A stretch of 64,000 nucleotides of DNA from Symbiodinium natans (GCA_905221605.1 CAJNDS010002266.1:466773-530772); one strand, 5' to 3'. Counted from the stretch's first letter, positions 1 through 11,704 are shown. The notes: generated by a model from the letters alone, not told the origin. Numbers and translations are program-made.

Positions 1-100
1 TACTTTCGGAGAAGAGAATTGCGGGCTCCAGCTGTGATTGGGATTGAACCAGCTCCTTGCCTAAGCCTGCTCGCCAAAAGAAAAGCAGTCTTTATAAAAG

Positions 101-149
101 TTAGGGTTTAGGGTTTAGGGTTTAAGGTTTAGGGTTTAGGGTTTTGGGT
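101..149 (+). repeat. Telomere-like (TTTAGGG)n array
   Basis: About six nearly perfect TTTAGGG units with one TTTAAGG variant. This is the first array in the window and is followed within 135 bp by an array in the opposite orientation. Confidence 0.9.
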
Positions 150-280
150 GGCCTCTTCTTGACAATACCAGGCGATGTCAAGGGAACACGGGAACAACTT
201 ACTCCTTCCGATTCCCTTGCAAGCCTCGAAATCCTAGACCCCCTACAAAACAGCCTCAAAGCCTGAAATTGCCCGGAAAA

Positions 281-338
281 CCCTAAACCCTAAACCCTAA
301 ACCCTAAACCCTAAACCCTAAACCCTAAACCCTAAACC
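281..338 (-). repeat. Telomere-like (CCCTAAA)n array
   Basis: About eight perfect CCCTAAA units, inverted relative to the preceding array. Confidence 0.9.
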
Positions 339-437
339 GGTGCACCTGCCAAGTCTCGGAGGTGTCTGGCCACTGGGACGTCTGCTCAGGTTCCGGCTCG
401 CCCTGGCTTCGCGAACCGGCACTGCAGGGGCTTGCAG

Positions 438-720
438 GGTTTGGGGTTTAGGGTTGAGGGTTTAGGGCTAGGGTCTAGGGTTTAGGGCTAGGGTCTAGGG
501 TTTAGGGTGTATCTCTGAAGGGGCTGAGGGTTCAGGGTGTGTAGGGGTTCTTAGAGCTTTGAGGTTTTAGGTGTTGGAGGTTTAGGGGTTTAGGGGCTTC
601 GGGTTTTAGAGGTCTAGAGTCTAGAGTTTAAAGGGTTGAGGGCGCGCAGGGCTTTAGAGCCTTCGAGGTTCTAGGGGTTAGAGGTTGAGGGATTGAGGTT
701 TCGGGGTTTAGAGGTCATAT
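438..720 (+). repeat. Degenerate TTTAGGG tract
   Basis: Alternating TTTAGGG, GCTAGGG, TCTAGGG and TTTAGAGG units, decaying towards the right. It reads as an old, diverged array in the forward orientation. Confidence 0.7.
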
Positions 721-1454
721 GCCGGGTGCAAGCATGATGAACTTCTCGGGGGCTCCTCCCCCGCCCCCCGACAATCCTACAGCACGGGCAAGAAGCATAA
801 AATCCCTAAACTTTCAAAATGACCCCGAAGCTGTAAAATTCAAGAAAAAACACGCAGAGGAACTCTCGAGCCTACAGTTCTTGAAGCCTCAATCCTCAAC
901 CCCTTGAAATCCCCAGCAGCCATAAACCCTAAGCAAACCCTAAGCCCAAGAACCGATAAACCCTGAACCCTGAACCCTGGCAGGTCCTCCAGCAAATCAC
1001 GACGCCACTTTTCCCACTCCTCCCCCTGGAAGTGCCGTAGAGTTAGCCGGGATTGTCGGGTGGATATAGGGTTAGGTTCAGGGTTTAGGGCCTATAGAGT
1101 TCGAGTGTTTACGGGTTTGGAAATTCAGGCAATGCGTTTGTTGATAATAATTAGTGTGGGGAACCCTTGTTACGGACCCCCTGAACCCTCCACCTTCGAC
1201 ATACATCTTCAGGCCCAAAAGGCTCCGAACATGACTTGCGCAGTGGGTCTGCAACCCACAAGAAGCCACGCGAAAAGAAGGACAACATCAGACCGTGAAC
1301 CCTGAACCCCCAAACCCAAACCCTAAACCCCAGCCCTAAGCCCTAAACCACAAACCGCGGCATTCTACACCCTAGACCAAAGAGCCCTCAAAGCCATGCC
1401 GGCCCTGAACCAAGGATGGGGATCCGATCCCTAAAGCGCTAAACCCTCGAGCCC

Positions 1455-1528
1455 TTTAGGTTTAGGGTTTAGGGTTTAGGGTTTATAGGGTTTAGGGTTT
1501 AGGGTTGAGGGGTTAGGGTTTAGGGTTC
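1455..1528 (+). repeat. Telomere-like (TTTAGGG)n array
   Basis: About ten units with a few TTATAGGG and TTGAGGG variants, followed by unique DNA. Confidence 0.85.
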
Positions 1529-2837
1529 ATGGCCCTTACCCCCCCAAAAAACCCTGACCCCCGTGGTCGGACGGACTTTTTCTCTCGCTCACGCTTCTCG
1601 GCACATCTCGTGGTGGAAAGCGGAACTGAGCGTGGTGCTGTACTTTCCAAGGGAAATCGTGAGAACCCGCATAAGGAGGCCGAAGATAACACATGCGTTC
1701 CTACCCAATAAACCCCTAAACCCTAAACCACCTTTACCCAGTCTCCTTTGAGTCTCTTCTGAGGTAGGTATATGGGGTCCTCAGGGTTCCTCCAATTTCC
1801 TCCAGGAAATTTGCAGTTTGTGCGGAACCGTAGCAGTTTTGGGAGGGGTGTTGGCATCACTTGGACCGAACAAGGGCTTACACTGCACCAGCTTTCTGAA
1901 TCTGGAATCCAAGGTTGAACCCTTGGGCCCTGAGAAGGTATACCTGCGCCCCCAACACCCTAAACCCTCATGCCTTTAGTCAGGCTGGTTCCCGCAAGCA
2001 CCGTCTGAAGGCTGTTCTTCAGAGGAAACGATCTGGACATCTGCTACTGTCGGGCTCGGCCCCTTGCACAGGGAACCGGCTTCCAGCAAGTTCTGTGTTC
2101 ACTGTGCACATGCACTGCCCCCGACCCCCCAAGAGCAAAGGCCTGCACCTCCCCCTGAAACCCTGAAGACCTAAAGTGGCCGCCTGAGGTCCCTGAGTTT
2201 GGCAACACGGAGTATGGGCGTATGGGATGCCCGGAAGTATTGTACCCTCCCCAGAAGGCAATCGCGAAACAGAATAGATGGGAAGCCCCGGAATGCACTG
2301 AGTTTAGGGGCTTAGGGTTTAGAGTGCAGGGTTCAGGGTTTAGGATTTCGGGTGTGGGGGGTTTGGGGTTTGGGGCTGGAGGTTTAAGACTCAGATCTAG
2401 CGGCGGACTGATGAGCACCCACAGACCGTCAGCCCTCGAGCCCTCACCCCCCCCCGCGTTGGGGGCCTGGAGGCAGTCTCAGAGTGTGTTTAAATTCCCT
2501 CCGAACTAAAGATGACATGTGCATCCGCTGAAACGATGGTTGTAAATCTGGGGGGTGGCTCGGCAGCCGGCTTAGCTCGCCCACCCCACGCTTCCTAACG
2601 TTAGCCGCCTATTCTCGTGGGCCGCTTAGCAGCACTCTATGGCAGGGCAACAGTTCCAACAAAACGGTAAACCACGCTAGGTAAGACTCAGTCCATGCAT
2701 AAGAAGTCTCAGACTAGACTACAGTACCGTATATCTATGCATGTACAGCATCACATGGTGCAAATGCGTGGCCCTGCGCTGTGTGACCGCGCACGTCGGG
2801 CGGCTGTCGCCAGGGTTGGCCGGCACACAGAGTTTCC

Positions 2838-2947
2838 ATAAAGCCTAAAGCCTAAAGCCGAAACCCTGAACCCTAAACCCTAAACCCTAAACCCCAAACC
2901 CGAAACCCTAAACCCCATAAACCTTAAACCCTAAACCCTAAACCCCC
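2838..2947 (-). repeat. Telomere-like (CCCTAAA)n array
   Basis: About fifteen units with variants such as CCCGAAA and CCTTAAA. A forward array follows 115 bp later (3,063-3,101). Confidence 0.85.
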
Positions 2948-3382
2948 ACTGCGGCCTCACACACAAGCGTGAGGTGCCAAGAAGCTGTGGCTGCAAGTCG
3001 GGCAGCGGCAGTTGGAGTGAACCTGGCAGATCGACCGGAGGTTTCTGTGCTTTAGGGTTGTGGGGTTTAGGGTTTAGGGTTTAGGGTTTAGGGTTTAGGG
3101 GTGTTAACCATGTACCCGAGTTCACCTCTACACGAATACGTTAACAAATAACTCCAACACCCCAACCCCTGGACAACACGCAGAGGCCATTAGGGTCTCA
3201 CAGTCTGAGCGGGCACCTGGAGGACCGACCATGCGGCCACACACTCTTGGTGGAAGATGTGCCCACATGGCAGGATTGCCACCTCCGGTGGGGTAGCAGG
3301 GTTTTTTTAGGAGTCAGCCTGTTCAGGTGTCATGTGTAGTTTGGTATATTGGGGCTTTGGCATGTTGCCTGAAATGGGTATG

Positions 3383-3487
3383 TTCCAAAAAAAGGTGGTC
3401 CCCCAAATATACCACCCCCGAAAACATACTATAAACCCATTTATAGGGGCCCCAAAAATGGGTACCCCAAGTTTCAGAAACCCCCAA
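3383..3487 (+). repeat. Dispersed ~100-bp repeat, MITE-like (copy 1)
   Basis: AT-spaced GGGACCCC / GGTACCCC blocks ending in a TTTC-GAAA-CCCCC box. The same order of blocks recurs at 18,341, 21,874, 30,521 and, reversed, at 31,381, with fragments at 6,747 and 9,799. Copies are roughly 60-75% alike by eye. No coding capacity is visible. Confidence 0.55.
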
Positions 3488-3835
3488 GTGTTCTCCTTTG
3501 ATGGCACCAGCCCAGAAGCGACCCGGTCACAGTTTCGACGCCGGGAGCCGGGGTTCTTGCCTTTTTTCGAAGTTCTTAGAAGGCACCTTATATCCCCCCT
3601 ACATCTCCCTTCTAGAGGGATGAGAGAAGGGCACAGCTTCAAGTCGTAAACCACTGAAACTGAGTGTGCATTATGAAGTCCACTAACATTGGCCAGCTGG
3701 CTGAGCAACGCAGTTCGGGCGGGTCATTGTGTGTCTGTGTACATCAAGATCCCCGGCAAAGAGAGGCTAGAATAACAAGGCTTCATACATCAGCAATTTG
3801 GGGCTTAGATTTCGTAGATGCTGGTAATGCATTTT

Positions 3836-3934
3836 AAGCCCTAAGCCCTAAACCCTAACCCGAAACCCTAAGACCTAAAACCTATAAACCCTAAACCCTA
3901 AACCCTAAATCCTAAACCCTAAACCCTAAGCCCT
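3836..3934 (-). repeat. Telomere-like (CCCTAAA)n array
   Basis: About thirteen units, partly degenerate (CCCTAAG, CCCGAAA). Confidence 0.85.
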
Positions 3935-4155
3935 ACCTTCGAACCACGTGTTCCGACCTTGGAATCCGGGTCAAAGTCGTCCAGGCAGCAGAGACAAGTT
4001 TGAAGATCCCCGACCTCTCGCGGCCATGGGATTTCAAGTCTGGCATAACTTGCTCCCAAAGACTCTGAGATGCCGAGCGGCCAGGCTCGGTGCCACAAGC
4101 GGCGTCGGGCCGTGAGAAGTCCAGCTAACCGGATCCCCGGATTTGACCTGAAGAG

Positions 4156-4330
4156 TGTTTAGGGTTTAGGGATAGGGTTTAGGGCTTTAGGGCTTAGGGT
4201 TTAGGGCTAGGGTTTAGGGCTTCGGGCTTTAGGGTTTTGGGGGTTTAACGGGCTTTGGGTTTTTCGGGTATCTAGGGTTTGGGTTTTCTAGTTTCGGGCT
4301 GTTGGGGGTTTATTGGGTTTAAGGTTCCGG
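4156..4330 (+). repeat. Degenerate TTTAGGG tract
   Basis: TTTAGGG units decay into GCTTTAGGG and TTCGGG variants and then into G-rich DNA, with a G-run near 4,398-4,412. Confidence 0.7.
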
Positions 4331-4669
4331 CTTTTGCGAGTTTTGGGGTTTAGGGTTGTGGGTTTCTGTGTGCTTGTAGGGGGGGTAGGGGCGGACGGGG
4401 GGGGGGGGGGGGTGGGGTTCCCAGTTTCGAGGGATGATGTATAAGGTCTCGGGGTTAGGGCACAGATGGATTGGGACAATAGAGGATGCCCCTAAACCCT
4501 AAACCCGAAACCTAAACCGGGTTTAGGATCCAAAGCTTACAAGGGGCAGGGGTCTGGGGTCAGAGACTTTTGGGTCTGTTTGGGGTGTAGAATTTCGCTT
4601 TGAGTGAAGCTAGGCGTATTTCGGGGTGATGGTTTAGTTCGGCGCAACCCTAAAGCGCAGCCTCTTAAG

Positions 4670-4940
4670 CCCTAACCTAAACCCTAAACGCTAAACGCTA
4701 AACTCTAAACCCTGAACCCTGAAGCCTAAACCCTAAACCCTAAACCCTAAACCCTAAACCCTAAACCCTAAACCCTAAACCCTAAACCCTAAACCCTAAA
4801 CCCTAAACCCTAAACCCTAAACCCTAAACCTAAACTAAACCATAAACCCTAAACCCTAACCCTAAACCCTAAACCCTAAACCCCCTAAACCCTAAACCCT
4901 AAAAAACCCTAAACCTAAACCCTAAACCCAAACCCTAACC
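4670..4940 (-). repeat. Long (CCCTAAA)n array
   Basis: About 270 bp, the middle 130 bp perfect. With the forward array at 5,071-5,172 it brackets a 130-bp unique segment in the orientation expected of the two ends of a linear telomere-capped fragment. Confidence 0.95.
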
Positions 4941-5033
4941 GAAGCCTGGGCCTGCCTCGAAGCTGTGGAACTCGGGACTTGACTGACGAAGGTCAAAGCG
5001 GCATGGGGCCCAAACACAGCTGACCTCCTGGGT

Positions 5034-5058
5034 GGGGGGGGGGGGGGGGGGGGGGGGG
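5034..5058 (+). repeat. Poly-G run
   Basis: An uninterrupted run of about 25 G directly in front of a TTTAGGG array. Similar G or C runs sit next to arrays near 4,400, 5,230, 8,770 and 11,230. Confidence 0.9.
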
Positions 5059-5070
5059 TTCCGGAAGACA

Positions 5071-5172
5071 GGGTTTAGGGTTTAGGGTTTAGGGTTTAGC
5101 GCTTAGGGTTTAGGGTTTAGGGTTTAGGGTTTAGGGTTTAGGGTTTAGGGTTTAGGGTTTAGGGTTTAGGGT
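5071..5172 (+). repeat. Telomere-like (TTTAGGG)n array
   Basis: About fourteen units with a single GCTTAGGG variant, reading away from the CCCTAAA array at 4,670-4,940. Confidence 0.95.
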
Positions 5173-5704
5173 AATTGTTTAAGGTTTAGAGTTTTTTTTC
5201 AGGTTTAGGGTTTAGGGTTTGTCCTTTTTGTTGGGGGGGGGGGGTTTCCTGTAATGATGATGAGAGTATGTTGGGGTATATGTGGGGGTAGCCCTACTTT
5301 GAGAAATACCGTCCCAGGAGTGGCCTCATCTCAGGTAGGGTTTCACTAAAGGCCGGTTCAGGGTGTTGAGTATGGGTTCGACAGGCTGTCGAGGTAGGGA
5401 CTTTGGGCCATTCGGGCCGAAGCCTAGAATCCAGAACTTGTGGGTTTCGAGATCCTAAACCCCAAACCCTAAACCCAACACCCAAAAACCGTCCTAAGCC
5501 GAAACCCGCTTCTGATCCCTATGACCCTAAAGACCCTCAAGACCCCAAACGCCATAGTTAAGGTCCTAAAGGCACCCCCAACCCAAAAAAAAGAAACCTT
5601 AAAACAAGCCCGAAAGACAAACAAAAACTAAACAACTAACATGCCCCGGTAGACACCAAAAGCCCGCCTCCGAAACCGGAAGCCATAAACCCTGAACCAA
5701 CCCT

Positions 5705-5830
5705 AAACCCTAGACCCTATAGACCCTCTAGACCCTCTAGACCCTCTAGACCCTCTAGACCCTCTAGACCCTCTAGACCCTGAAAATGCTAAAGACCCTA
5801 AAGACCCTAAAGACCCTAAAGACCCCAAAC
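5705..5830 (-). repeat. 9-bp (CTAGACCCT)n and (AAAGACCCT)n tandem repeat
   Basis: Eight CTAGACCCT units are followed by about four TAAAGACCC units. Both look like expansions of a mutated telomere-like unit. In translation they give a meaningless Gly-Ser-Arg repeat on the minus strand. Confidence 0.85.
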
Positions 5831-6286
5831 CCTGAACCCTCGACTCCTTCGGGCCCTCCTTGGGGGGATCACGCCGGCGGCGCTGGTCCAAATGCACACC
5901 GACTGCCAGCCTGGCCAACCAGTTTCAGGGCACCAGTGTTTAGTAGGGTTTACGGTTAGGGTTCCGTGGTGTAGGGTTTAGGGTTTAGGGTCTGGGGTTC
6001 AGGGGTGGTTTAGGGTTTAGGTTTCAGGGGTGTAGGGTCTAGGGTTTAGGGTTTCGGGACCCCCTGCTCGAGGATTCGGGATTCTTGCTCAAATAGAAAA
6101 GAGTATCCCGATTCTGGTAACTTGAATCAAGCTTATTAACAAGAACCCAGGCTTAAGACGGACGAGCCCGTAAACATTATCAAGGGCTTACGCTTGTTTC
6201 TCGGTACTGCTTGTTGACAATTTGACCGTGTTACGAATATTTGTTTCACTTGTGGCTTCCCACTTGTCTCTTATTGCTATTAGCAT

Positions 6287-6289
<3 letters not shown>

Positions 6290-6361
<72 letters not shown>
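6290..6361 (+). repeat. (TGC)24 trinucleotide microsatellite
   Basis: A pure TGC/CTG run of 24 units. Flanking frames become poly-Leu on one strand and poly-Ala or poly-Ser on the other, so long frames across it are not genes. Confidence 0.97.
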
Positions 6362-6600
6362 GTAGCCGCCATCGTCGCCGTCGCCGTCGTCGTGACCGTC
6401 GTCGTGACCGTCGTCGTCGCCGTCGTCGTCGTCGTGCATGTCGTCGTCGTTGTTGGTGGTGGTGGTGGTGATGATGATGGTGCGGGTGGTGATGGTGACG
6501 GAAATGGTCATGGTGACTGAGATAGCGGTGATGATGGCAATGGCGCTTCTGATGACGATGACCATGATGACTCGACGACGACGATGCTTGCCGCGATGGA
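6362..6600 (+). repeat. Imperfect trinucleotide tract (GTC / GGT / GAT)
   Basis: Low-complexity GTC, CGTC, GGT and GAT triplets continue from the TGC run. No protein domain can be seen in any frame. Confidence 0.85.
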
Positions 6601-6935
6601 TGCCAACTTTGTGCTGTATCCTCTGGCCCCGTTCCTGTTGCATTCCGAGCTTTTGGGCCTTCGGTGGTGTGGTCGGCCCGACATCTGCTTGCTGCCCGAG
6701 ACACATGGCCCTGAAAGCGAACAGGGTCGATCTCCCAGTCCCAATCGAACAAGGGACCCCCAAAATAAACCCCCCTAAATAGCAGGATCCCCTAAACCCC
6801 CCCCCCCCCCCCCCAAAAAAAAAAAAAAAAAAAAAAAAACTCAGCTCAGAAGGCAGGACTATCGCGTACCACTCGAAGCAGAGGAGTATCGTCTTCTCGC
6901 CAGCCTGCACAGGCCCGGATCCGGCATGGACCAAA
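6601..6935. other. Unique segment with MITE fragment and poly-C/poly-A run
   Basis: Unique sequence to about 6,746, then a fragment of the dispersed ~100-bp repeat (6,747-6,793), a C-run (6,797-6,814) and an A-run (6,815-6,839). No gene is seen. Confidence 0.6.
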
Positions 6936-7094
6936 AAGCCCTAAACCCTAAACCCTAAGCCTCACTTTTGGGAGTTCGGGAGGTCGGGTCTAGGGCCAGG
7001 AATTTCAGCAGATTCACGTCGGAGGAGGTCCAGGAGACCACCCAGGAGGAGAGGAAGAAGACGAAGGCCAGGGCCTGGGCTGTCGGTTTTCCAA

Positions 7095-7300
7095 TCTCAG
7101 GGTTTTAGGGTTTTAGGGGTCTTAGGTTTAGGGTTTTAGGGTTTTAGGGTTTTAGGGGTCTTAGGGTTTAGGGTTTTAGGGTTGCAGGGTTTTAGGGGTC
7201 TTAGGGTTTAGGGTTGCAGGGTTGCAGGGTTGTAGGGCACTAGGGTTTGTCGGGTGTTAGGGTTTTGTAGGGTTTAAGGGCTGCAGGGTTGCAAACGATT
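7095..7300 (+). repeat. TTTTAGGG / TTGCAGGG variant tract
   Basis: Eight-base TTTTAGGG units mixed with GTCTTAGGG and TTGCAGGG. The variant units themselves occur in tandem, so this tract has spread by local amplification and not by fresh addition of perfect TTTAGGG. Confidence 0.8.
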
Positions 7301-8096
7301 TGGGGCTTAAGGGTCTTAGGGTTTGGGGCTGATTTTCTTGGGGTTCGTAAACCCCACAACACTTCCATGCTTCTCAAAACCAAGCCTCAACCCCCAAAGG
7401 CAGGGTGCCTCACGAATTGCCATCTTCAAGCCGTTGAAGGCGGGTTACGGCTAGGGTTTCGGGTTTCGGGTTTAGGGTTTGGGGTTTATAGGGTTCAGGG
7501 TTTAGGGTTTCGGGTTTAGTGTTTGAGGTTTATAGGGTTTAGGGTTTAGGTTGTTCAGGGAGGGTCTTGAGCAGACCTCCCTCACTCAGCAGCCCAGTGA
7601 CAGCCATCCGCCGACGCATCCACCTGGAGTAGCGGTCTCCGGCCAAGGGCCAGGGGTTCCGGTGAGGTTTCTCAGCTTCTCGAATTTTCTTGCAAAACAT
7701 TATGGGCGGGTACCTTCTTGGGGTCTTAATCCTTCTATTTGTGTGTCTTCTAGGACGGAGCCTTGCAGCTATGGAGCTGCAGCCGAGGGAAGGTCAGGGT
7801 TCAGGGTTGGGTTTGGGGTTTGGGGTGTAGGGTTTAGGGTTTAGGATTTAGGGTTTAGGGTTCAGGGTTGGGTTTAGGGTTTGGGGTTTGGGGTTTAGGG
7901 TGGGCCTCGTCGACGTCCTAAACCCGGAGCCCTGCAAGCCAAACTTTCATCCAAAGACCTGAACCCGCGAAGACTGCGGTGTCGAAAGCATCCAGTTATC
8001 GGTCCATGCGGGGGGTATAGAGAACACTTGGACCCTAAGCGTGACTGCTATGTAGTTCCCCTTTCTGGTATCTCGTGCATCGCTTCTGCGGATCCC

Positions 8097-8270
8097 GAAC
8101 CCTTAACCCTGAACCCTAAACGCTAAAACCCGAAAACCCTGAACCCTAAACCCCTCTAGACCCTAAACCCTAAACCCGAAACCCTTAAACCCTCTAAACC
8201 CTATGAACCCTAAACCCTAAACCCTGAACCCTACAAACCCTAAACCCTAAACCCTCCTAAACCCTAAGTC
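8097..8270 (-). repeat. Degenerate CCCTAAA tract
   Basis: CCCTAAA mixed with CCCTGAA, CCCGAAA and CCTCTAAA units. Confidence 0.75.
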
Positions 8271-8361
8271 AGCCCGAAGAGCCCGGCAGCAGCACGGGGA
8301 GCGCCATGAGCCCGCAGGAGTGCAGCGTCAGGGCAACCCACTCCTCCGCCCCCCCCCAGCT

Positions 8362-8500
8362 GGGTTTAGGGTTTTTAGGGTTTAGGGTTTAGGGTTTAGG
8401 GTTTAGGGTTTAGGGTTTAGGGTTTAGGGTTTAGGGTTTAGGGTTTAGGGTTTAGGGTTTAGGGTTTGGGGTTTGGGGTTTAGGGCTAGGGTTTAGGGTT
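8362..8500 (+). repeat. Telomere-like (TTTAGGG)n array
   Basis: About eighteen units, the first 100 bp nearly perfect, preceded by a C-run. Confidence 0.92.
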
Positions 8501-9563
8501 AAGGGCCGGCCTCGAGGGTCGAGGGAGTCGACAACTCACGGCTTCATATAAAGCACCTGGTTTAGGGTCTAGGGTTTCGGGTTTAGGGGTCCTGGGTCTC
8601 AACACGGTCCGCCTCCACCATGCAGATGGCCTCAGTGGGTTTTGGGACCCCGATGGAAAGGTCACTGGCTTTTACTCAGCGTTCAGGGCTGAAGGCTTCT
8701 AGGAAAGGATTCGTTTAGGGTTTAGGGCTTAGGGCTGGGGAGTTTAGTTTAGGGTTGACAGTTTAGGGGGGGTGGGGGGGGGGGCAAGTATCCGGCCTGG
8801 TTGGCCATTGCCAGAATGCAGAGGATGCCGAAGGAGGCTGCCAAGCCGGAGTAGCACATCTTCTGCCACAGCTCAGCTGCCATGGCGATAAGCAGCAGGA
8901 ACAAGGGGGCGGAGGGGGGGCCAGGTCGCCCCCAAACCCCCCCCCCCCCCCAACGCGAAACCCTTTTTTGAACCTTAGATAGGGCCCAAATTCCTAGGCG
9001 CCAAGCGCCGCAGCCCCTGTGTGCCTCCCAAGACGTCTGGGTTTATGCGCGTTTGCGCATCTTCTGCCTTTGAGCCAGGCCCGGCACAGGGTTTCCACAG
9101 TTTGGGGCAGGAGAGGTTCGCAGTCCAAGTCTGCGACATGAGCTTCTACAAGAGACCCCACACCCGAAGCCTAAAACGGCCCACAGCTGCACTTAAGTGG
9201 CAAGCATCAGTATACCGGCCTGCTGTCCGGCGTCTTCCGCGCCATCGTCAATGACCTCTACCTGCCCATGGCCCCAGCAGAGCTTCCTTCTGTGGGTCCG
9301 AGTTCTGAGGGCTTCGGGTAGAGGGCTGAAGATCAACCAATGCATTCAAGAAAGGTGCCGCACATGCAACAAGTGAAAACCTGAACCCTATAAACCCTAA
9401 ACCGTAAACCAACCATCCCCAGCCACTCCTCTAGATAGTCCCTCCGAAATAAACTCAACTCTTGACCCCCAACGCCTCGCGGCCTTGAGCCATAATTCCG
9501 GCTTATATGGGGCGAATAAAATCTCTCGGAGGGTCCAGGTATGTGTGTCTAAAGCCTATAGAC

Positions 9564-9642
9564 CCCAAACCCTAAACCCTAAACCCTAAACCCTAAACCC
9601 TAAACCCTAAACCCTAAACCCCAAGCCCTAAACCCTAAACCT
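9564..9642 (-). repeat. Telomere-like (CCCTAAA)n array
   Basis: About eleven units, nearly perfect. Confidence 0.9.
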
Positions 9643-9798
9643 GAGCCCGGGGCCTCTTCCTGGCGCTTGGTGAGGAGGGGTTTAGTAGGCGCCACCACCT
9701 GCTCTTCCTCCACTTCCTCCTCTTCATCGTCCTCTCAGTTCAGGACACAGGACTTGGGTGCCGATAGGAACCAAGTTCTTCGGGGCTTCAGGGGGCTG

Positions 9799-9838
9799 TG
9801 ACCCCAATATGGTACCCCCCTAACTTCGGAAACCCCCT
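9799..9838 (+). repeat. Fragment of dispersed ~100-bp repeat
   Basis: Keeps only the right-hand blocks: ACCCCAATATGGTACCCCC followed by the CTTCGGAAACCCCC box. Confidence 0.5.
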
Positions 9839-9966
9839 TATGGTCTCCTGTGAAGCAGTAGAAGCCGAGAGAACTTATGGGAAGATTGTCGAAGCTCAGA
9901 TGTCAGAAATGATGACAGAGAGGTACAAAACTTTAGGCTGAAAGGTCGTGGTGTACACTAGAAGTT

Positions 9967-10063
9967 GGGATGTTCCCCCTTGTACTAACAGTCCTGAATA
10001 GGGATTCTAGTACTCCCTACTAGAATGCCTGTAAAGGACTGTTAGTATTATGGGGAACATCCC
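9967..10063. repeat. Fold-back element with ~29-bp inverted arms
   Basis: Arms 9,967-9,995 and 10,035-10,063 pair well (GGGATGTTCCCC outermost, TAACAGTCCT innermost). The loop holds a second inverted pair, ATTCTAG / CTAGAAT. The size and shape fit a small non-autonomous transposon or hairpin. Confidence 0.7.
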
Positions 10064-10151
10064 ATGGTGTACCCTAGAATCCCTAGAAGCCTGGAAGGAT
10101 CAGCCGGTCGAGGCGCATGTTGCTTGCCGGCCCCCCTTTGGTTTGCTAGGC

Positions 10152-10201
10152 TTTAGGGTTTAGGGTTTAGGGTTTAGGGTTTAGGGTTTAGGGTTTAGGG
10201 G
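10152..10201 (+). repeat. Telomere-like (TTTAGGG)n array
   Basis: Seven perfect units. Confidence 0.9.
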
Positions 10202-11483
10202 TCCCCCTGCTAGACCACAGTGCCTGTAAATTTGGGATGCTAGGACGAAGAAGAGACCGGAAAGTATAACCCACAAGCAAGCCCCTTAAGTACCCTTATA
10301 GGGTGATAATTGGGTTCTGAGCACAAATAATTACAATTGGGCTACTACATACCATCCAAGTAGAGGTCGCATAATACGGTGGTGGGTCCGGCTTCGGCGT
10401 AAGCTGGTCAGAATGCGTCTATGTGACGCCCTGGAAGATGTTGTTCTCGGAGCCCCTGGTAGAAAAAATGCATGAGCTTCCCCTAAACCTGCTCTTTGGG
10501 CTTTGGTGTGTGCTGCGAACCAGACGACCAGACTTACACATCCCCCCACCCCCCTGAACCGGCGACTGCTCCTTAAATTCCCCAGAGGCCCTAAGCGTAT
10601 GCAGAACGAAACGCCAGGCCTGTGCCTCAATAACCGGGCAATCCCTTACGATAGGCCCTACAACCCCAAAACAAAGCTTGATCCCAAAAGAAGAAGATCC
10701 CCAGTGCTGGGCCTCAGCGTCTTCCTCCTCCTCATCTTCCTCCTCCTCCTCCTCCTCGTCTTCCTCGTCGTCTTCGTCTTCGTCTTGGTCGTCGGCAGCC
10801 TCTTTGGCTGCCACCTCCAGCAACACGGGGAAGGCAACACCACTTACATGGCCACATCTACTTGCACATGAGGGCCTACTACATCAGCTGTGGGGTTTTC
10901 AGGCTCTGACCCTATACAGCAGAAAATGTACTTCTGTCTGGGTGTTCGGCGGGGTTGCTTCTTGCTGTCGGTTTGTAGATGGTGGCATTTCGAATTTTAC
11001 GGTTGCATGGTCCTCGAGCCTGCGGTTTCACCTCCTCGTCATCATCCTCGATGCACTCAGCCGCCTCCCACAGTGATGGGTGTAAGGTCTAGAGGTTCAG
11101 GGTCTAGGGTCTTTATCGCCAAGATCTCGCTTCTGAGAGAACTTCGGCGGGACCTTACTGTAACCCGTCTCCGGGTTTAGGGTTTAGGGTTTAGGGTATA
11201 GGGTTTAGGGTAAAGGGGGGGGTAAAGCGGGGGGGGGGGGGATTGAGGGGATGTCAAGTGTATCACGCTTTTGCTTTTTGGACCAGGCAGATTGCAGTCC
11301 GCGATCTCGCCTGGTCTAGAAACCAACACTTAAAGCATGAACCAAGATTTTGGGGTTAGGATTTAGGGGTCTCAAGTCTCGGCTACAATCAACTAAAACC
11401 CTCGGGAACTCCCGAAGACGTAGATCAACCAGCTTCAGTAAATCCCGCGCCCGAAAAACCAGCATTGCCTGATACAGGTTATA

Positions 11484-11573
11484 TCCCTAAACCCTAAACC
11501 CTAAACCCTAAACCCTAAACCCTAAACCCTAAACCCTAAACCCTAAACCCTAAACCCTAAACCCTAAACCCTG
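11484..11573 (-). repeat. Telomere-like (CCCTAAA)n array
   Basis: Twelve to thirteen perfect units. Confidence 0.93.
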
Positions 11574-11704
11574 CCCTTCTCGAGTCTTCTGAGTCCGGCT
11601 GCGGGCACCCTTCAATCCTCTGTATCCCCAAAGCGCAGGATGCCTCCACACGGGCTTGGCCCGTGGCCCCCTCCACTGCCACGGGGGCTTCCTCCTCTTC
11701 CACC

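Larger units (their letters stand above)
1..6180. other. Gene-free mosaic of telomere-like arrays and short unique segments
   Basis: No gene is recognised here. Unique segments of about 100-500 bp are separated by TTTAGGG or CCCTAAA arrays, many degenerate (TTCAGGG, TTTCGGG, CCCTGAA), and the array orientation changes repeatedly. The short open frames that exist are made by the repeat itself or have no family signature. The unique segments share no obvious sequence with one another by eye. The largest arrays are listed separately. Confidence 0.75.
6940..9800. other. Mosaic of telomere-like arrays and unique segments
   Basis: Forward tracts lie at 7,095-7,300, 7,450-7,560 and 7,795-7,905, and reverse tracts at 8,097-8,270. 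The 8,810-8,910 segment looks coding-like in composition but has no intact frame. No gene is supported. Confidence 0.65.

Noticed and set aside
1-150. A true chromosome end at the left edge
   Set aside because: The first array is only about 50 bp, lies inside unique DNA and points inward; arrays of both directions follow for 32 kb.
6188-6934. Frames with poly-Leu, poly-Ala, poly-Ser or His/Asp repeats
   Set aside because: They come from the (TGC)24 run and following triplets; all frames on both strands are open and none shows a domain.
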